64,000 nt of DNA from Curtobacterium flaccumfaciens (GTDB lineage Bacteria > Actinomycetota > Actinomycetes > Actinomycetales > Microbacteriaceae): assembly GCA_029689965.1 (NCBI GenBank), contig CP121450.1:3720001-3784000 (forward strand). The letters run 5' to 3'. The notes under the pieces were generated by a model. It was not told the origin of the DNA. It saw only the letters and a list, made by a program, of their open reading frames with translations, and made no database searches. This document shows positions 1 through 10,008 of this stretch, piece by piece. How positions within the stretch are numbered: the stretch's first letter is position 1; each line of letters starts with the position of its first letter. Both the position numbers and the translations under genes were made by a program.

Positions 1-61
1 GGACGCCGTGCGCGCGAGCGACACCGCGGGCCGCGTCGGCAAGGTGCTGCTGCGTCCGTAG
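1..61 (+). CDS. C-terminal end of an unidentified protein, possibly a zinc-type alcohol dehydrogenase/quinone reductase
   Basis: An open frame enters from the left edge (first full codon at base 2) and ends at TAG 59-61, giving 19 residues that end GRVGKVLLRP. A tail of the form 'G(K/R)xVLxP' after a helical stretch is common at the C-terminus of medium-chain dehydrogenase/quinone oxidoreductases, but 19 residues are not enough to prove the family. The strong palindrome at 77-120 follows at once, so this is a genuine gene end rather than a shadow frame. Confidence 0.4.
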   Translation, partial: DAVRASDTAGRVGKVLLRP

Positions 62-76
62 ACGCGACCATCAGGA

Positions 77-120
77 CGGACGGGAGGCCCGTGGCGGATC
101 CGCCACGGGCCTCCCGTCCG
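77..120. terminator. Perfect 44-bp palindrome, bidirectional terminator (repeat family A, copy 1)
   Basis: Bases 77-98 are exactly complementary to 99-120, giving a hairpin whose central bases are GGATCC. It lies 15 bases after the stop at 61, with a sugar-transporter gene arriving from the other side, so it can terminate both. There is no T-run. The arm GGAGGCCCGTGGCGG recurs at 3557, making this the first member of a dispersed hairpin family. Confidence 0.75.
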
Positions 121-149
121 CTTGTGTGTGCGTTCCTGCCCATCGCACT

Positions 150-265
150 CGCCTTGGAAAGCCGAAACGCGCGTAGGGGGTCGAAAGAGCGGACCTCCTA
201 CGCGCGATTCGACTTCCTACGCGCGAATTGACTTCCTTCGCGCGAATCGGCCTCTTCCGCGCGGA
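150..265. repeat. Composite inverted repeat, family C, copy 1
   Basis: This gene-free stretch holds several copies of the core CGCGCGTAGG and its complement CCTACGCGCG, alternating in orientation, plus a GGAAAG/CTTCC boundary motif. The same vocabulary appears at 5435-5570 and 29263-29376. No believable protein is encoded. Possible roles are terminator, REP-like element or protein-binding site. Confidence 0.6.
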
Positions 266-272
266 GCGGCTG

Positions 273-1729
273 CTAGCTGCGCGCCTTCTTCCCGGGGACC
301 GTGAAGATGTTGCCGGTGGTGACGCCTTCCTCGACCTCTTCCAAGGTGCGCCCGCGGCTCTCCGGCACGAACTTCCAGATGAAGAGCAGCGCGAGCAGGC
401 CGACGACGCCGAAGCCGAAGAACGTGCCGGTGATGCCCGTCGCAGCGACGATCGTCGGGAAGTAGAGGCCGAGGAACGCGTTCGCGATCCAGAGGCAGAA
501 CACCGCGATGCCCATCCCGAGCGCCCGGATCTGGGTCGGGAAGATCTCCGAGAGGATCACCCACGTGGCGATGTTCAGGAACGTCTGCATCGAACCGACG
601 AACGCGACGACCAGGAACAGGATGACCCACGGGCGAGCCGGGTTGCCCTCCACGAGCGTCATCGATGCGATGCCGATGAGGAAGTGGCAGACCGTCGTCA
701 GCGAGTAGCCCAGGATGAGCGTCGTGCGGCGGTTGATCTTCTCCATGTTGTAGATGGCGATGAAGCCACCGATGACGGCGATGATGCCCGGCGCGATGTT
801 CGCGATGAGCGCCGCCGACTGCTGGAAGCCCGACTCGATGAGCACGGTCTGGCCGTAGTACATGATCGAGTTGATGCCGGTGAGCTGCTGCGCGACGCCG
901 ATGCCGGCCCCGATGAGCACGATGCGGATCAGCCACTTGTTGCCGAGCAGGACGCGCCAGCCGCTCTCGCGCTGCACCTTCGCCTCGAACTCGTTCGTGC
1001 GCTTGATGTCCTCGAGCTCGGCGGTGGCGCGCTCCTTCGAGCGGATCTGCCCGAGGACCGCGAGCGCCTCGTCGTTGCGGCCCTTCGACGCCAGCCAACG
1101 CGGGGACTCGGGGACGCGGAGCATGCCGATGAACAGCGCGATGGCCGGCAGGGCGCACACGGCGAGCATGACGCGCCAGACCCCGTCGCCCTCACCCCAC
1201 AGGTTGCCGATGACCGCGTTCACCACGAAGGCGGCGAGCTGACCGATCACGATCATGAGCTCGTTGCGGCCGGAGAGCGACCCGCGGATCTCGTACGGGC
1301 GAGTTCGGCGAGGAACACCGGCACGACCGTGGAGGCACCACCGACGGCGAGGCCGAGGAGCACCCGGCCGACCACCATCACGCCGAACACCGGCGCGAAG
1401 ACGCAGGTGAGCGTCCCCACGAAGAACGTGACCGCGAGCAGGATGATCGTCTTCCGACGACCCCATCCGTCGGCGACACGACCGCCGAGCATCGCGCCGA
1501 TCGCGGCGCCGAACAGGAGCGAGCTCGTGACGACGCCCTCGGTGAGGTTCGTGAGGCCGAGCTCCTGCTTCATCGGCAGGAGGGCGCCGTTGATCACACC
1601 GGTGTCGTACCCGAACAGCAGCCCGCCGAACGTGGCGACGAGCGCGAGGACTCCGAGACGACGGACGTGCGGCCCCTGACCCACGGGCGGCAGTGCGGTG
1701 TTCGGCGGTGTGGGTTTGATGTCGACCAT
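273..1729 (-). CDS. MFS sugar porter (sugar:H+ symporter), one frameshift
   Basis: This is a sugar porter of the major facilitator superfamily, an inner-membrane importer of about 485 residues once repaired. Visible family signatures are GYDTGVINGAL in helix 1, GRVADGWGRRK in loop 2-3, PESPRWL before the central loop, QQLTGIN in helix 7 and VPESRGRTLEEVE at the C-terminus. The ATG at 1729 is chosen because GAAGGAGT sits about 8 bases upstream. The frame breaks near 1300, where FLAELA should run into PYEIRGSLSGR; one C missing from a C-run explains it. The exact sugar cannot be read. The gene stands alone with its own promoter region. Confidence 0.9.
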
Positions 1730-1774
1730 TCGGGTGACTCCTTCGTCAGTGATCAGGCTGCATCGCTTGGAAGG

Positions 1775-1802
1775 ATCGTAACCCGATTTCATGTCCTGTC
1801 AA
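1775..1802 (-). promoter_or_regulatory. Likely sigma-70-type promoter with overlapping operator for the sugar porter
   Basis: On the minus strand TTGACA (1802-1797) is followed after 16 bases by TACGAT (1780-1775), about 46 bases before the ATG. A perfect 7-bp inverted repeat, TTCATGT (1788-1794) and ACATGAA (1807-1813), straddles the -35 box and looks like a repressor operator. This is motif reading only. Confidence 0.45.
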
Positions 1803-1858
1803 TCACACATGAAGACATTGCTGCCATTGGATCGCTCCACGAAAGTCCTGGTCAGCAG

Positions 1859-2383
1859 TCACTCGTCCTCGGCCGCCGGCTCGTCCAGCACCTCCCCCAG
1901 TGACGCCATGTCCGCACCGTGGTCGGTGTAGCGGCGGACGGTCCGACGGGCGGCGGCGCTGGCGGCACCGGAGAGCCGCGGGTTGCGCTTCGCAGCATCG
2001 GCCACGCGTCCGGCATGACCGGCCGTGGACAGCAGTACGTTCGCCAGCGCCCTGGCCTCGCCCGCTTCCGGGACGCCCGCGATCGTCCACGCCGAGCGGA
2101 CCTGCTCGTCGGGCGTCACCCCGCGCCGCGTGCCCATGCGGTGCCAGTCCGACAGCGCGCCCTCGGTCCGGGAGGCAGCTCGGTCCGCCTCGTCGACGCG
2201 GCGACGCCGGGCATCGCGGCCGGCGTCGACCGCCTCGCTCCGCTCGATCCGGTCGGTCAGACCGTCGGCGCGCTTCCGGACGCTCTCGGCCCGTTCACGC
2301 GCGGCGGCGTCGTCACCCCCGGCCTCGGCGATGCGGGCGGCGTGCGCGGCAGCCGCCGCGGCGAGGATCTCCGAACGCTCCAT
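1859..2383 (-). CDS. Alanine/arginine-rich helical hypothetical protein
   Basis: Unrecognised protein of 174 residues starting MERSEILAAAAAAHAARIAE. It is soluble, has no signal peptide or membrane segment, and the first two thirds are Ala/Arg/Glu-rich with heptad-like spacing, suggesting an extended helix or coiled coil. A more ordinary stretch follows (VPEAGEARALANVLLSTAGHA) and it ends acidic (PAAEDE). The frame is intact and codon use matches neighbours. It lies upstream of, and on the same strand as, the sugar porter, but a promoter separates them, so no functional link is claimed. Confidence 0.6.
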   Translation of the reverse strand: MERSEILAAAAAAHAARIAEAGGDDAAARERAESVRKRADGLTDRIERSEAVDAGRDARRRRVDEADRAASRTEGALSDWHRMGTRRGVTPDEQVRSAWTIAGVPEAGEARALANVLLSTAGHAGRVADAAKRNPRLSGAASAAARRTVRRYTDHGADMASLGEVLDEPAAEDE

Positions 2384-2513
2384 GCATCGACGGTAACCCG
2401 TCCGACCGACACCGACGCCCGTGCCCCACCGCTCCGCTGTACCCGAGGACACATCTCGGGCACGATCCCCCGATGTGGGCGGTCGTCGACTAGCGTCGAG
2501 GCGAGGGGGAATC

Positions 2514-3415
2514 ATGAAACGGATCGTGACGGTCGGCGCCGTCGTGCTGACCGCCGTCGCACTGTCCGGTTGCTCGTTGCCGCGCGGGTCGGACGGGGCG
2601 CTGCCCGCTCCGTCCAGCCCGCCGGCGACGACCACTCCGACGCCGAGCGACACGGCGACGCCCGACGGCGAATCCGCTGCCGACCTGCTCGAGGCGTCCG
2701 CCAACCCCCGCACACCCACCCCCGCCCCGACCGAGGCCGCCGCCCCCGCTCCGACGCTCACGCCCATCCCGGCCGGCACCGTCCTGGCCCAGGGCGACGT
2801 CGCCTCGCCGAAGGGCAGCATCCACTTCCACTTCCGGATGGTCGCGAACGGCGACGACACCTTCACCGCGCAGTACTCCGGGGTCACGTCGACGCTGCCG
2901 GTCCCGGTTGCCGTCGGCCTGTTCGACCTCCCACGGAAGGTGGGCGACGGGCTGACCTACCACGGCGTCGGCGACCACACGCTCGGCGGACCCACGAGTG
3001 CCGCGGTCTCGGCGAACGTGCCACTGGCCGGTTCCGGGTCGACCCCTCGCACCTCGGCACGCTCGTGACGTACTCAGCCGCGGCGAGCGGGCAGGACGTC
3101 CCCGTCGAGATCGCCGCCGGCAAGGTGCTCGCCGTCACCTCGGTGCACTGGTCGGTGCCGGCACGGCAGACGAACGTGCACCCGAAGGACTCCGGCACCA
3201 GGGCGAACGCCACCGGCTCCGTCACCGCGACGACCGCTGCCGGTGCGCCGAGGTCGTACACGGTCGCGCCGGACGACCTGATCGGCGACGTCGCCGCGCG
3301 CTTCGGCATCACGGTGCGGGACCTCGTCTGGCTGAACGAGGGCGTCCAGGTCTTCGGCGAGGAGCAGCACCTCTACGAGGGCACCTCCCTCAACCTGGAC
3401 CCGCTCGGCCGCTGA
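2514..3415 (+). CDS. Secreted lipoprotein with C-terminal LysM domain, one frameshift
   Basis: About 300 residues. The N-terminus is a lipoprotein signal peptide (MKRIVTVGAVVLTAVALSGC, lipobox LSGC), followed by a long Pro/Thr/Ser linker with TPTP motifs, a middle region unlike anything I recognise, and a C-terminal LysM domain beginning SYTVAPDDLIGDVAARFGI and ending YEGTSLNLDP. LysM domains bind peptidoglycan or chitin-type glycans, so the protein is probably anchored in the membrane and docked on the cell wall. GAGGGGGAATC precedes the ATG. The frame breaks near 3030 (SANVPLA to GRFRVDPSHL), consistent with one lost G. It faces pgi convergently. Confidence 0.8.
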
Positions 3416-3438
3416 CCGCTGCGGCGGGTCCACTCACG

Positions 3439-3508
3439 CGAGACTCGCGGCCAGCGACAGTTCTCGGGCTGCGGACCACGAGAACCGTCGCTCACCCCGA
3501 GACTCGGG
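3439..3508. repeat. Inverted-repeat element, family B, copy 1
   Basis: The architecture is CGAGACTCG, then a stem arm AGCGACAGTTCTCG, a short loop, the complementary arm CGAGAACCGTCGCT (one mismatch) and a closing CCGAGACTCGGG. Related copies lie at 15548-15638 and, inside a coding region, at 18284-18372. It holds no ORF and sits between convergent genes. Confidence 0.7.
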
Positions 3509-3547
3509 CGCGCCGGCCGACGGCCGCCGGCCGCGACGCGACCCACG

Positions 3548-3595
3548 GACGGACTGGAGGCCCGTGGCGGGTCCGCCACGGGCCTCCAGTCCGTC
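3548..3595. terminator. Near-perfect 48-bp palindrome between convergent genes (family A, copy 2)
   Basis: A 23-bp perfect stem with a GT centre, outer arms GACGGACTGGAGGC and GCCTCCAGTCCGTC. It lies between the LysM lipoprotein (ends 3415) and pgi (ends 3607), an ideal place for a bidirectional rho-independent-like terminator lacking a U-tract. Confidence 0.75.
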
Positions 3596-3606
3596 AGGTG
3601 CGCGCG

Positions 3607-5314
3607 TTACTCGCCGCGCAGCTCCAGGTACTTGGCGATGAGCGCCTTCGTCGAGGAGTCCTGCGCGTCCAGCGCGGCCTGGTCGCCGTCGACCGCCGGA
3701 GCGATCTGCAGCGCCAGCTGCTTGCCGAGCTCGACGCCCCACTGGTCGAACGAGTCGATGCCCAGATGGTGCCCTCGGTGAACACGATGTGCTCGTACAG
3801 CGCGATGAGCTGGCCGAGGACGCTCGGGGTGAGCTCCGGCGCGAGGATCGACGTCGACGGCTTGTTGCCCGTGAAGGTGCGCGCCGCGACGATCGCCTCG
3901 TCGGTGGTGCCCTCTGCGCGGACCTCCTCCGCGGTCTTGCCGAACGCGAGCGCCTTCGTCTGCGCGAAGAAGTTCGCCAGGAAGAGCGCGTGCACGTCCT
4001 GCCCGGGCTGCACGGCCTTCCCGTCACCGGTCTCGTCCTTGAGCGGACGTGCCGGCTTCGCGACGGTGATGAAGTCCGTCGGGATGAGACGCGTGCCCTG
4101 GTGGATAAGCTGGTAGAACGCGTGCTGGCCGTTCGTGCCCGGCTCGCCCAGAAGACCTCGCCGGTCTCGGTGGTGACGGGCGAGCCGTCCCAGCGGACGC
4201 GCTTGCCGTTCGACTCCATGGTGAGCTGCTGCAGGTAGGCGGCGAAGCGGTGCAGGTACTGCGTGTACGGCAGGACCGCGTGGCTCTGCGCACCGAGGAA
4301 GTTCGAGTACCAGACGTTCAGCAGGCCCATCAGGACGGGGACGTTCTGCTCGAGCGGCGTCGTGCGGACGTGCTCGTCGATGGCGTGGAACCCGGCGAGG
4401 AACTGCTCCCAGTTCTCCGGGCCGATCGCGATGACGACGCTCGTGCCGATGGCGGAGTCGACCGAGTAGCGGCCACCCACCCAGTCCCAGAAGCCGAAGG
4501 CGTTCTCCGGGTCGATGCCGAACGCGGCGACCTTGTCGAGCGCGGTCGACACGGCGACGAAGTGCTTCGCGACGGCGTTCGACTTCTCGTCGTCGGAGGC
4601 GTCGCTGAGGCCGAGCCGCTCCCACAGCCACTGGCGGGCCAGCCGGGCGTTCGTCAGGGTCTCGAGCGTGCCGAAGGTCTTCGACGCGACGATGAAGAGC
4701 GTGGTCTCGGGGTCGAGGTCCGCGGTCTTCTCGTAGATGTCCGCGGGATCGATGTTCGAGACGAAGCGCGCCTCGAGCCCGGGCTGGACGTACGGCTTGA
4801 GGGCCTCGTAGACCATCACCGGGCCGAGGTCCGAGCCGCCGATGCCGATGTTCACGACGGTCTCGATGCGCTTGCCGGTGACACCGGTCCAGGCGCCGCT
4901 GCGGACCTGCTCCGCGAAGGCGTACACCTTGTCGAGCGTGGCGTGCACGTCGGCATCGACGTCCTGGCCGTCGACGACGAGCGCCGGCGAGGCACCCTTC
5001 GGACGGCGCAGCGCGGTGTGCAGGACGGCGCGGTCCTCGGTGGCGTTGATGTGCTCACCCGCGAGCATCGCCTGGAAGCGCTCGGCGACGCCGGTGTCCT
5101 TCGCGACCTGCAGCAGGTCCTGGAGGATCTCGTCGGTGACGAGGCCCTTCGACAGGTCCACGGTCAGGTCGGCGGCCTGGAACGTGTAGCGCTCGGCACG
5201 ACCGGGGTCGGTGTCGAACCACCCTCGCAGGTCCGGGGTGAAGTCGGCGGCGAGACGCGCCAGCTCCTTCCAGCCTTCGGTCGATGTGGGGTCGACGGGA
5301 GCGGATTCGGTCAC
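3607..5314 (-). CDS. pgi: Glucose-6-phosphate isomerase, two frameshifts
   Basis: Cytoplasmic enzyme interconverting glucose 6-phosphate and fructose 6-phosphate, linking glycolysis with the pentose phosphate pathway. The repaired protein is about 569 residues, close to the usual 550. Seen in order: [11 protein letters not shown] (phosphate/sugar-binding signature), [11 protein letters not shown], the [12 protein letters not shown] block, MLSNG-equivalent MESNGKRV, and [15 protein letters not shown] with the catalytic His. The start is GTG at 5314, preceded by AGGAGG at the right distance. Frame breaks near 4146 (GEVFW/GEPGTNG) and 3764 ([18 protein letters not shown]) are each repaired by one extra G in a GGG run. 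Confidence 0.95.
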
Positions 5315-5434
5315 GGGGTCCTCCTGGATCACCTTCAAGACGTACAGCCCGCGGGTCACGCTGCGCTGCGTCGCGGACCGCCTCCGAGCGTAGTGCCGTC
5401 CGGCGGGTGGCGCGCACAGCCGTGGGGCGGAGGA

Positions 5435-5570
5435 CGTTCCGCGCGCAGGGGTCGATCCGCGCGCAGGGGGTCGAATCGCGCATAGGGGGTCGAATCGCGC
5501 GTAGGAGGCCGGTTCTTCCGCCCCCTATGCACGATTCCGCTTTCCATGTCGCGCGCGATGGGAAGAAAGC
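5435..5570. repeat. Composite inverted repeat, family C, copy 2
   Basis: The stretch between pgi and the nitronate monooxygenase holds direct copies of TCGAATCGCGC followed by ATAGGGGG or GTAGGAGG, then the inverse CCCCCTATGCACGATTCCG and a TTCCAT/ATGGGAA mini-hairpin. It shares GGTTCTTCC and GCGCGATTCCGC-type blocks with copy 3 at 29263-29376. No gene is visible. Confidence 0.6.
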
Positions 5571-5607
5571 GTCGGCCTGGAGGCACGTGCTGCGTTCGCC
5601 GTGCGCG

Positions 5608-6612
5608 TCACGGCCGCAGCGCGTCGAGCGCGTCCGCGACCGGTCCGGTGGGCGCGTTGCGCCAGGCGCGTCCGGCCCACAGGTGGACGCGCTGGGGATC
5701 GCGGCGTTCCGCCGCTGTCGAGCGGATGGGTTTCGTGAGGTGGTGCAGCGCCGGGTAGCCGAGCGGCGCATCCGTGTGCGCGCGGACGAAGTCGTTGACC
5801 AGTGCTCGTGCGGGGCGCCCCGTGAACGCACGGGTGAGGGCGGTCTCCTGGAACGCCGGGTCCGAGAGCGCGCTGCGGTGGGTGTCGCTCGTACCGGCCT
5901 CGTCGGTGCGGAGCACGAAAGTGCCGACCGCGGTGGCGCTCGCACCGGCGGCGAGCGCGGCGACGACGTCGTCACGGCTGCCGATCCCGCCCGCGGCCAC
6001 GACGGGCAGCGAGGTCGATGCCACGACCGCCCGCACGAGATCGGGCAGCGGCAGGTCGTCGAGCACCCGTGCGGGATCGAGCACCGCGGAGTGCCCGCCG
6101 GCGGCGACACCCTGCACGACGAGGGCGTCGACGCCGAGGTCCTCGGCCGCCCTCGCCTCGACAGGGTCCGTCACCGATTGGACGGTGACCGTGCCGCGTC
6201 GCCGGAACGCCTGCACGGTCGCGGTGTCGGGCAACCCGAACGTGAACGACACCACGGGCACGGGTCGTCGAGCAGCAGGGCGACCTTCTCGTCCCAGGCG
6301 TCGTCGTCCTCGCGTCTGGGCACCGCGGTGGCGCCGGGCTCGTGCGCCAGGAGGGACCGGTAGCGGTCGTACTCGGTGTCGCTGATCGGCACCGGGTTCG
6401 GCACGAAGAGGTTCACGCCGAACGCCGTGGTCCCGCCCGCACCGCCTCGAGCTCGGCGGCGAGGGACTCCGGCGTCTTGTACCCGGCCGCCAGCTGGGCG
6501 AACGAACCCGCTCGCGACGCGGCCGTGACGAGGTCTGACGTGCTCGGCCCCCGGCCATCGGCGCGACGTGGACGGGTCCGACGGAACCGAGGACCCCTGG
6601 CAGCCGCGTCAT
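5608..6612 (-). CDS. Nitronate monooxygenase (2-nitropropane dioxygenase family), several frameshifts
   Basis: FMN-dependent flavoenzyme that oxidises alkyl nitronates (such as propionate 3-nitronate) to aldehydes and nitrite. About 334 residues. The reconstructed order is [22 protein letters not shown] (TIM-barrel strand 1), [34 protein letters not shown] (FMN/substrate loop) and [22 protein letters not shown] (phosphate-binding strands). Three frameshifts, near 6552, 6430 and 6258, must be repaired. The ATG at 6612 overlaps the copA stop (ATGA), so translation is coupled to the copper ATPase. Promoter control is probably the CsoR-regulated operon promoter. Confidence 0.8.
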   Translation of the reverse strand: MTRLPGVLGSVGPVHVAPMAGGRARQTSSRPRRERVRSPSWRPGTRRRSPSPPSSRRCGRDHGVRREPLRAEPGADQRHRVRPLPVPPGARARRHRGAQTRGRRRLGREGRPAARRPVPVVSFTFGLPDTATVQAFRRRGTVTVQSVTDPVEARAAEDLGVDALVVQGVAAGGHSAVLDPARVLDDLPLPDLVRAVVASTSLPVVAAGGIGSRDDVVAALAAGASATAVGTFVLRTDEAGTSDTHRSALSDPAFQETALTRAFTGRPARALVNDFVRAHTDAPLGYPALHHLTKPIRSTAAERRDPQRVHLWAGRAWRNAPTGPVADALDALRP

Positions 6613-8850
6613 GCCGGCTGCGGGGTGAACCGGCGCAGGCGCAGGCTGTTCGTCACGACGAACACCGACGAGAACGCCATGGCCGCGCCGGCCAGCACGG
6701 GGTTGAGCAGTCCGGCCATCGCGAGGGGGATCGCCGCGACGTTGTACGCGAACGCCCAGACAGGTTCCCCTTGATCGTGCGCAGGGTGGCCCGGGACAGC
6801 CGGACCGCTTCCGCCACGACGGTCAGGCGGCCACTGACCACCGTGATGTCGCTCGCCGCGATCGCCGCGTCCGTCCCGGCGCCCATCGCGATGCCGAGGT
6901 CCGCCGCGGCCAGGGCTGCGGCGTCGTTCACGCCGTCGCCCACCATGGCCACACTCCGCCCCTCGGCCTGCAGCCGGCGCACGGTGTCGAGCTTCGACGC
7001 CGGGGTGGCCCGGGCGTGCACCTCGTCGATTCCGACCGCGGACGCCACCGCACGGGCGGCTCCCTCGTTGTCACCGGTGAGCAGCACGGGCCGCAGACCG
7101 AGTCCGATGAATCGGCGCACCGCATCGGCGGCCTCGGGCTTCACCGTGTCGCCGACGACGACCACGCCGAGCGCGGCACCGTTCCGGGCGACGACCACCG
7201 CGGTACCGCCTTCGGACTCGGCAGCGTCGACGGCGTCGGACACCGCCGATGGGAGGGTGATCGACCATGAGCCGACGAGCCACCGGACCGTGCCGACGAG
7301 GACGACGTCCCCGTCCACGACGGCCTGGACGCCCGCACCGGGCGTCGCGGTGAACTGCTCGGCATCGGCGGGTTCGAGGCCTCGTGCGCGGGCTCCCTCG
7401 ACGACGGCACGGGCGACGGGGTGCTCCGAGCCGTCCTCCACCGCCGCTGCGAGTCGCAGCACGGTGTCGTCCTCGGCGTCCGGCGTACCGGTGACCGAGC
7501 GGAGGGTCATCGATCCGGTGGTGACGGTGCCGGTCTTGTCGAGGACGATCGTGTCGACTCCGCGGGTGCGTTCGAGCACCTGGGGGCCGCCGATCAGGAT
7601 GCCGAGCTGCGAACCGCGCCCGGTGCCGACCAGGAGCGCCGTCGGCGTCGCCAGGCCGAGCGCGCAGGGGCAGGCGATGATGAGGGTCGCGACCGCGGCG
7701 GTGAACGCGGCGGTCAGGGAGCCGCCGAACACGAGCCAGCCGACGAACGCCAGCACCGCGAGTCCGATGACGATCGGGACGAACACCCCGGAGACGCGGT
7801 CGGCGAGACGCTGGACCTCGGCCTTCCCGGTCTGGGCGTCCTCGATCAGCCGCCCCATCCGGGCGAGCTCGGTGTCGGCGCCGACGCGGGTGATCGTGAC
7901 GACGAGCCGCCCACCGACGTTGATCGTCGCACCCGTCACGTCGTCGCCCGGGCGGACCTCGACCGGCACCGACTCGCCGGTGAGCATGCTGAGGTCGACG
8001 GCCGACGAGCCCTCCGACACCGTGCCGTCACTGGGGATGCGCTCACCGGGCCGGACGACGACCACGTCCCCGACCACGAGCGAGGAGACGGGGACGCGGG
8101 TCTCGACACCGTCGCGGACGACCGCCGCGTCCTTCGCGCCGAGCTCGAGCAGTGCTCGCAGGGCCGCCCCGGACTGCTGCTTCGCGCGCGCCTCCATGTA
8201 CCGGCCGGCGAGGATGAACACGGTCACGGCGGACGCGACCTCGAGGTACAGGTCGCTCGCCTCGGGATCGGTCGCGAACCACGAGAAGGTCATGTGCATG
8301 CCGGTCGTGCCGGCGTCGCCGAGGAACAGCGCGTACAGCGACCAGCCGAACGCCGCGAGGACCCCGACGCTCACCAGGGTGTCCATGGTGGCGGCCCCGT
8401 GCCGGGCGTTCACCCAGGCGGCACGGTGGAACGGCAGGGCTCCCCACACCGCGACGGGGGCGGCGAGCGCCAGCGCCAGCCACTGCCAGTTCGCGAACTG
8501 CAGGACGGGCACCATCGACAGGACGACGACGGGCACTGCGAGGACCGCCGAGACCACGAGCCGCTGGCGGAGTGGTGCGGCGGCGTCGTCGGCGCGGTCC
8601 TCCGGCCCATCCGAGTCGCTCGACGCGGGCGGCTGCGGCACTGTGGCACCGTAGCCGGCCGACTCGACCGCGGCGATGAGCGCCGCGGTGTCGGCCGAGT
8701 CCGGTCCGACGACCTGCACCTGCGCCTTCTCCGTGGCGTAGTTCACGGTCGCGGTGACCCGGGGAGCTTGCCGAGCTTGCGCTCGATGCGGTTCGCGCAG
8801 GACGCGCAGGTCATCCCCGTGATGTCGAGCTCGACGACGCCGTCCGTCAT
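6609..8850 (-). CDS. copA: Copper-exporting P1B-type ATPase, two frameshifts
   Basis: Membrane pump that expels Cu(I) using ATP; about 747 residues. Order: N-terminal metal-binding domain with GMTCASC (residues about 12-18), membrane helices, phosphatase motif LTGESVPVE, ion-binding CPC in [21 protein letters not shown], phosphorylation motif DKTGTVT, the SEHPVARAV His-Pro nucleotide-binding motif, and [12 protein letters not shown] hinge. The start ATG 8850 lies inside the copZ stop (ATGA). Frame breaks: near 8764 ([15 protein letters not shown], one G short) and near 6762 (GNL/FWAFAYN, one T short). CPC plus the adjacent csoR and copZ make copper (or silver) much likelier than zinc or cadmium. 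Confidence 0.93.
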
Positions 8851-9065
8851 GACCGCACGACCTCGTACCCGGCCTCGCTGATCGCCTCGCGCAGCGCGTC
8901 GGCGGCGATCGGCCCGTCGGACGTGACGGTCACCTCGGACCGGCCACCCGGCACCAGCTGGACGGCGACGTCCGACACTCCGTCGAGTTCGGAGAGCTCC
9001 TCGGTGACGCTCATCACGCAGTGTTCGCAGGTCATGCCCTCGACGAGCAGGAGTTCGGTGTTCAT
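8847..9065 (-). CDS. copZ: CopZ-type copper chaperone (heavy-metal-associated domain)
   Basis: Intact 72-residue protein consisting of one HMA domain. GMTCEHC near the N-terminus provides the two cysteines that bind Cu(I), and the ferredoxin-like fold ends with [11 protein letters not shown]. It carries copper in the cytoplasm to CopA or to CsoR. AAGGGA sits before the ATG at 9065, and the stop overlaps the copA start. Gene order csoR-copZ-copA is the standard actinobacterial copper-efflux operon. Confidence 0.92.
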   Translation of the reverse strand: MNTELLLVEGMTCEHCVMSVTEELSELDGVSDVAVQLVPGGRSEVTVTSDGPIAADALREAISEAGYEVVRS

Positions 9066-9094
9066 GGTGGTTCCCTTCTGGATGCGGATCGACG

Positions 9095-9385
9095 TCAGGA
9101 GCGCACGAGCCGGGCGATCGCCTCGCTCGCTTCGCGGACCTTCGCGTCTGCTGCTTCGCCGCCCTCGGCGACGGCCTCGGCCACGCAGTGCGACAGGTGG
9201 TCCTCGAGGAGCGACAGCGCGACGCGTTCGAGTGCCCGGTTCGCCGCCGAGATCTGGGTGAGGACGTCGATGCAGTACGCCTCGTCCTCGACCATGCGGG
9301 CGATGCCGCGCACCTGCCCCTCGGCTCGACGGAGTCGCTTGAGCAGGTCGTCCTTGTCGCCGATGTACCCGACGTGTTCGTGCAT
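9095..9385 (-). CDS. csoR: CsoR copper-sensing repressor
   Basis: Intact 96-residue DUF156/CsoR-type repressor. The copper ligands are in place: Cys38, His63 and Cys67, the canonical C-x24-H-x3-C spacing. The conserved RLRRAEGQVRGIARMVE helix is at residues 17-33. The ATG at 9385 is chosen over an upstream in-frame start because GGAGGT precedes it and family members start here. Apo-CsoR should bind the operator at 9406-9429 and release on Cu(I) binding, de-repressing itself, copZ, copA and the coupled monooxygenase. Confidence 0.93.
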   Translation of the reverse strand: MHEHVGYIGDKDDLLKRLRRAEGQVRGIARMVEDEAYCIDVLTQISAANRALERVALSLLEDHLSHCVAEAVAEGGEAADAKVREASEAIARLVRS

Positions 9386-9405
9386 GCTGACCTCCGTCGT
9401 GTTCA

Positions 9406-9429
9406 ATACGGTACCCCCTAGGGTATTCC
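9406..9429 (-). promoter_or_regulatory. CsoR operator
   Basis: Just upstream of csoR lies TACCCCCTAGGGTA (9412-9425), a G/C-tract pseudo-palindrome flanked by AT-rich bases, the typical CsoR-box layout. It also lies between csoR and the divergent Asp23 gene at 9544, so it might influence both. The assignment rests on motif and position. Confidence 0.7.
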
Positions 9430-9543
9430 GGAACTGCTGCGGAATCCACCCGCTCGTGTGTGTGACGAACCATCGGCCCATGCCGTCTCATCCATGAACA
9501 GCAACCGCCGGGATCGTCCCGGCGGAGACGGGAAGGAACGACC

Positions 9544-10008
9544 ATGGCTGACACCACGACCACCACCCAGGCCACCTCCGCGGCGACCCGTGCGACGACC
9601 GCCGCCGTCTCGGCCGGGAGCGTCACCGGGAAGACCGTCATCGACGACACCGTCGTCTCGAAGGTCGCCGGCATCGCCGCCCGAGAGGTCAACGGCGTCC
9701 ACTCGCTCGGCAACGGCGCCGCCCGTGCCATCGGTGCCCTCCGTGACGCCATCGGCCAGCGCGACTTCGGCCAGGGTGTGAAGGTCGAGGTCGGCGAGAA
9801 GCAGGTCGCCGCCGACATCGTGATCGTCGCCGAGTACCCGGTCGCGCTCCAGCAGGTCGCCGACGGCGTCCGTGCCGGTGTGGCCCGCGCGCTCGAGCAG
9901 ATCGTCGGCATGGAGGTCGCCGAGGTCAACGTGACCGTGCAGGACGTCTTCATCCCCGGTGACGACGACGACAAGGACGACGAGAAGAAGGAAGCGCGAG
10001 TCGCATGA
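9544..10008 (+). CDS. Asp23/Gls24 family envelope stress response protein
   Basis: Intact 154-residue protein. After a Thr/Ala-rich N-terminus the Asp23 core runs from GKTVIDDTVVSKVAGIAAREVNGVHSL through VKVEVGEKQVAADIVIVAEYPV to VAEVNVTVQDVFIP, followed by a very acidic tail (DDDDKDDEKKE). Family members sit on the inner face of the membrane and are linked to cell-envelope stress tolerance. GGAAGG precedes the ATG. Its stop overlaps the next start (ATGA) and it heads a run of four or five related genes. Confidence 0.88.
   Translation: MADTTTTTQATSAATRATTAAVSAGSVTGKTVIDDTVVSKVAGIAAREVNGVHSLGNGAARAIGALRDAIGQRDFGQGVKVEVGEKQVAADIVIVAEYPVALQQVADGVRAGVARALEQIVGMEVAEVNVTVQDVFIPGDDDDKDDEKKEARVA

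Noticed and set aside
228..1679. Long plus-strand ORFs with Arg/Asp/Glu-rich translations, here and opposite most minus-strand genes
   Set aside because: They are antisense shadows typical of 70% GC DNA: low-complexity sequence, no ribosome sites and no family motifs.
3607..5314. pgi as a pseudogene or as a case of programmed frameshifting
   Set aside because: Both breaks are GGG where GGGG is needed, and the same error type recurs in dozens of unrelated genes; there are no slippery-site features.
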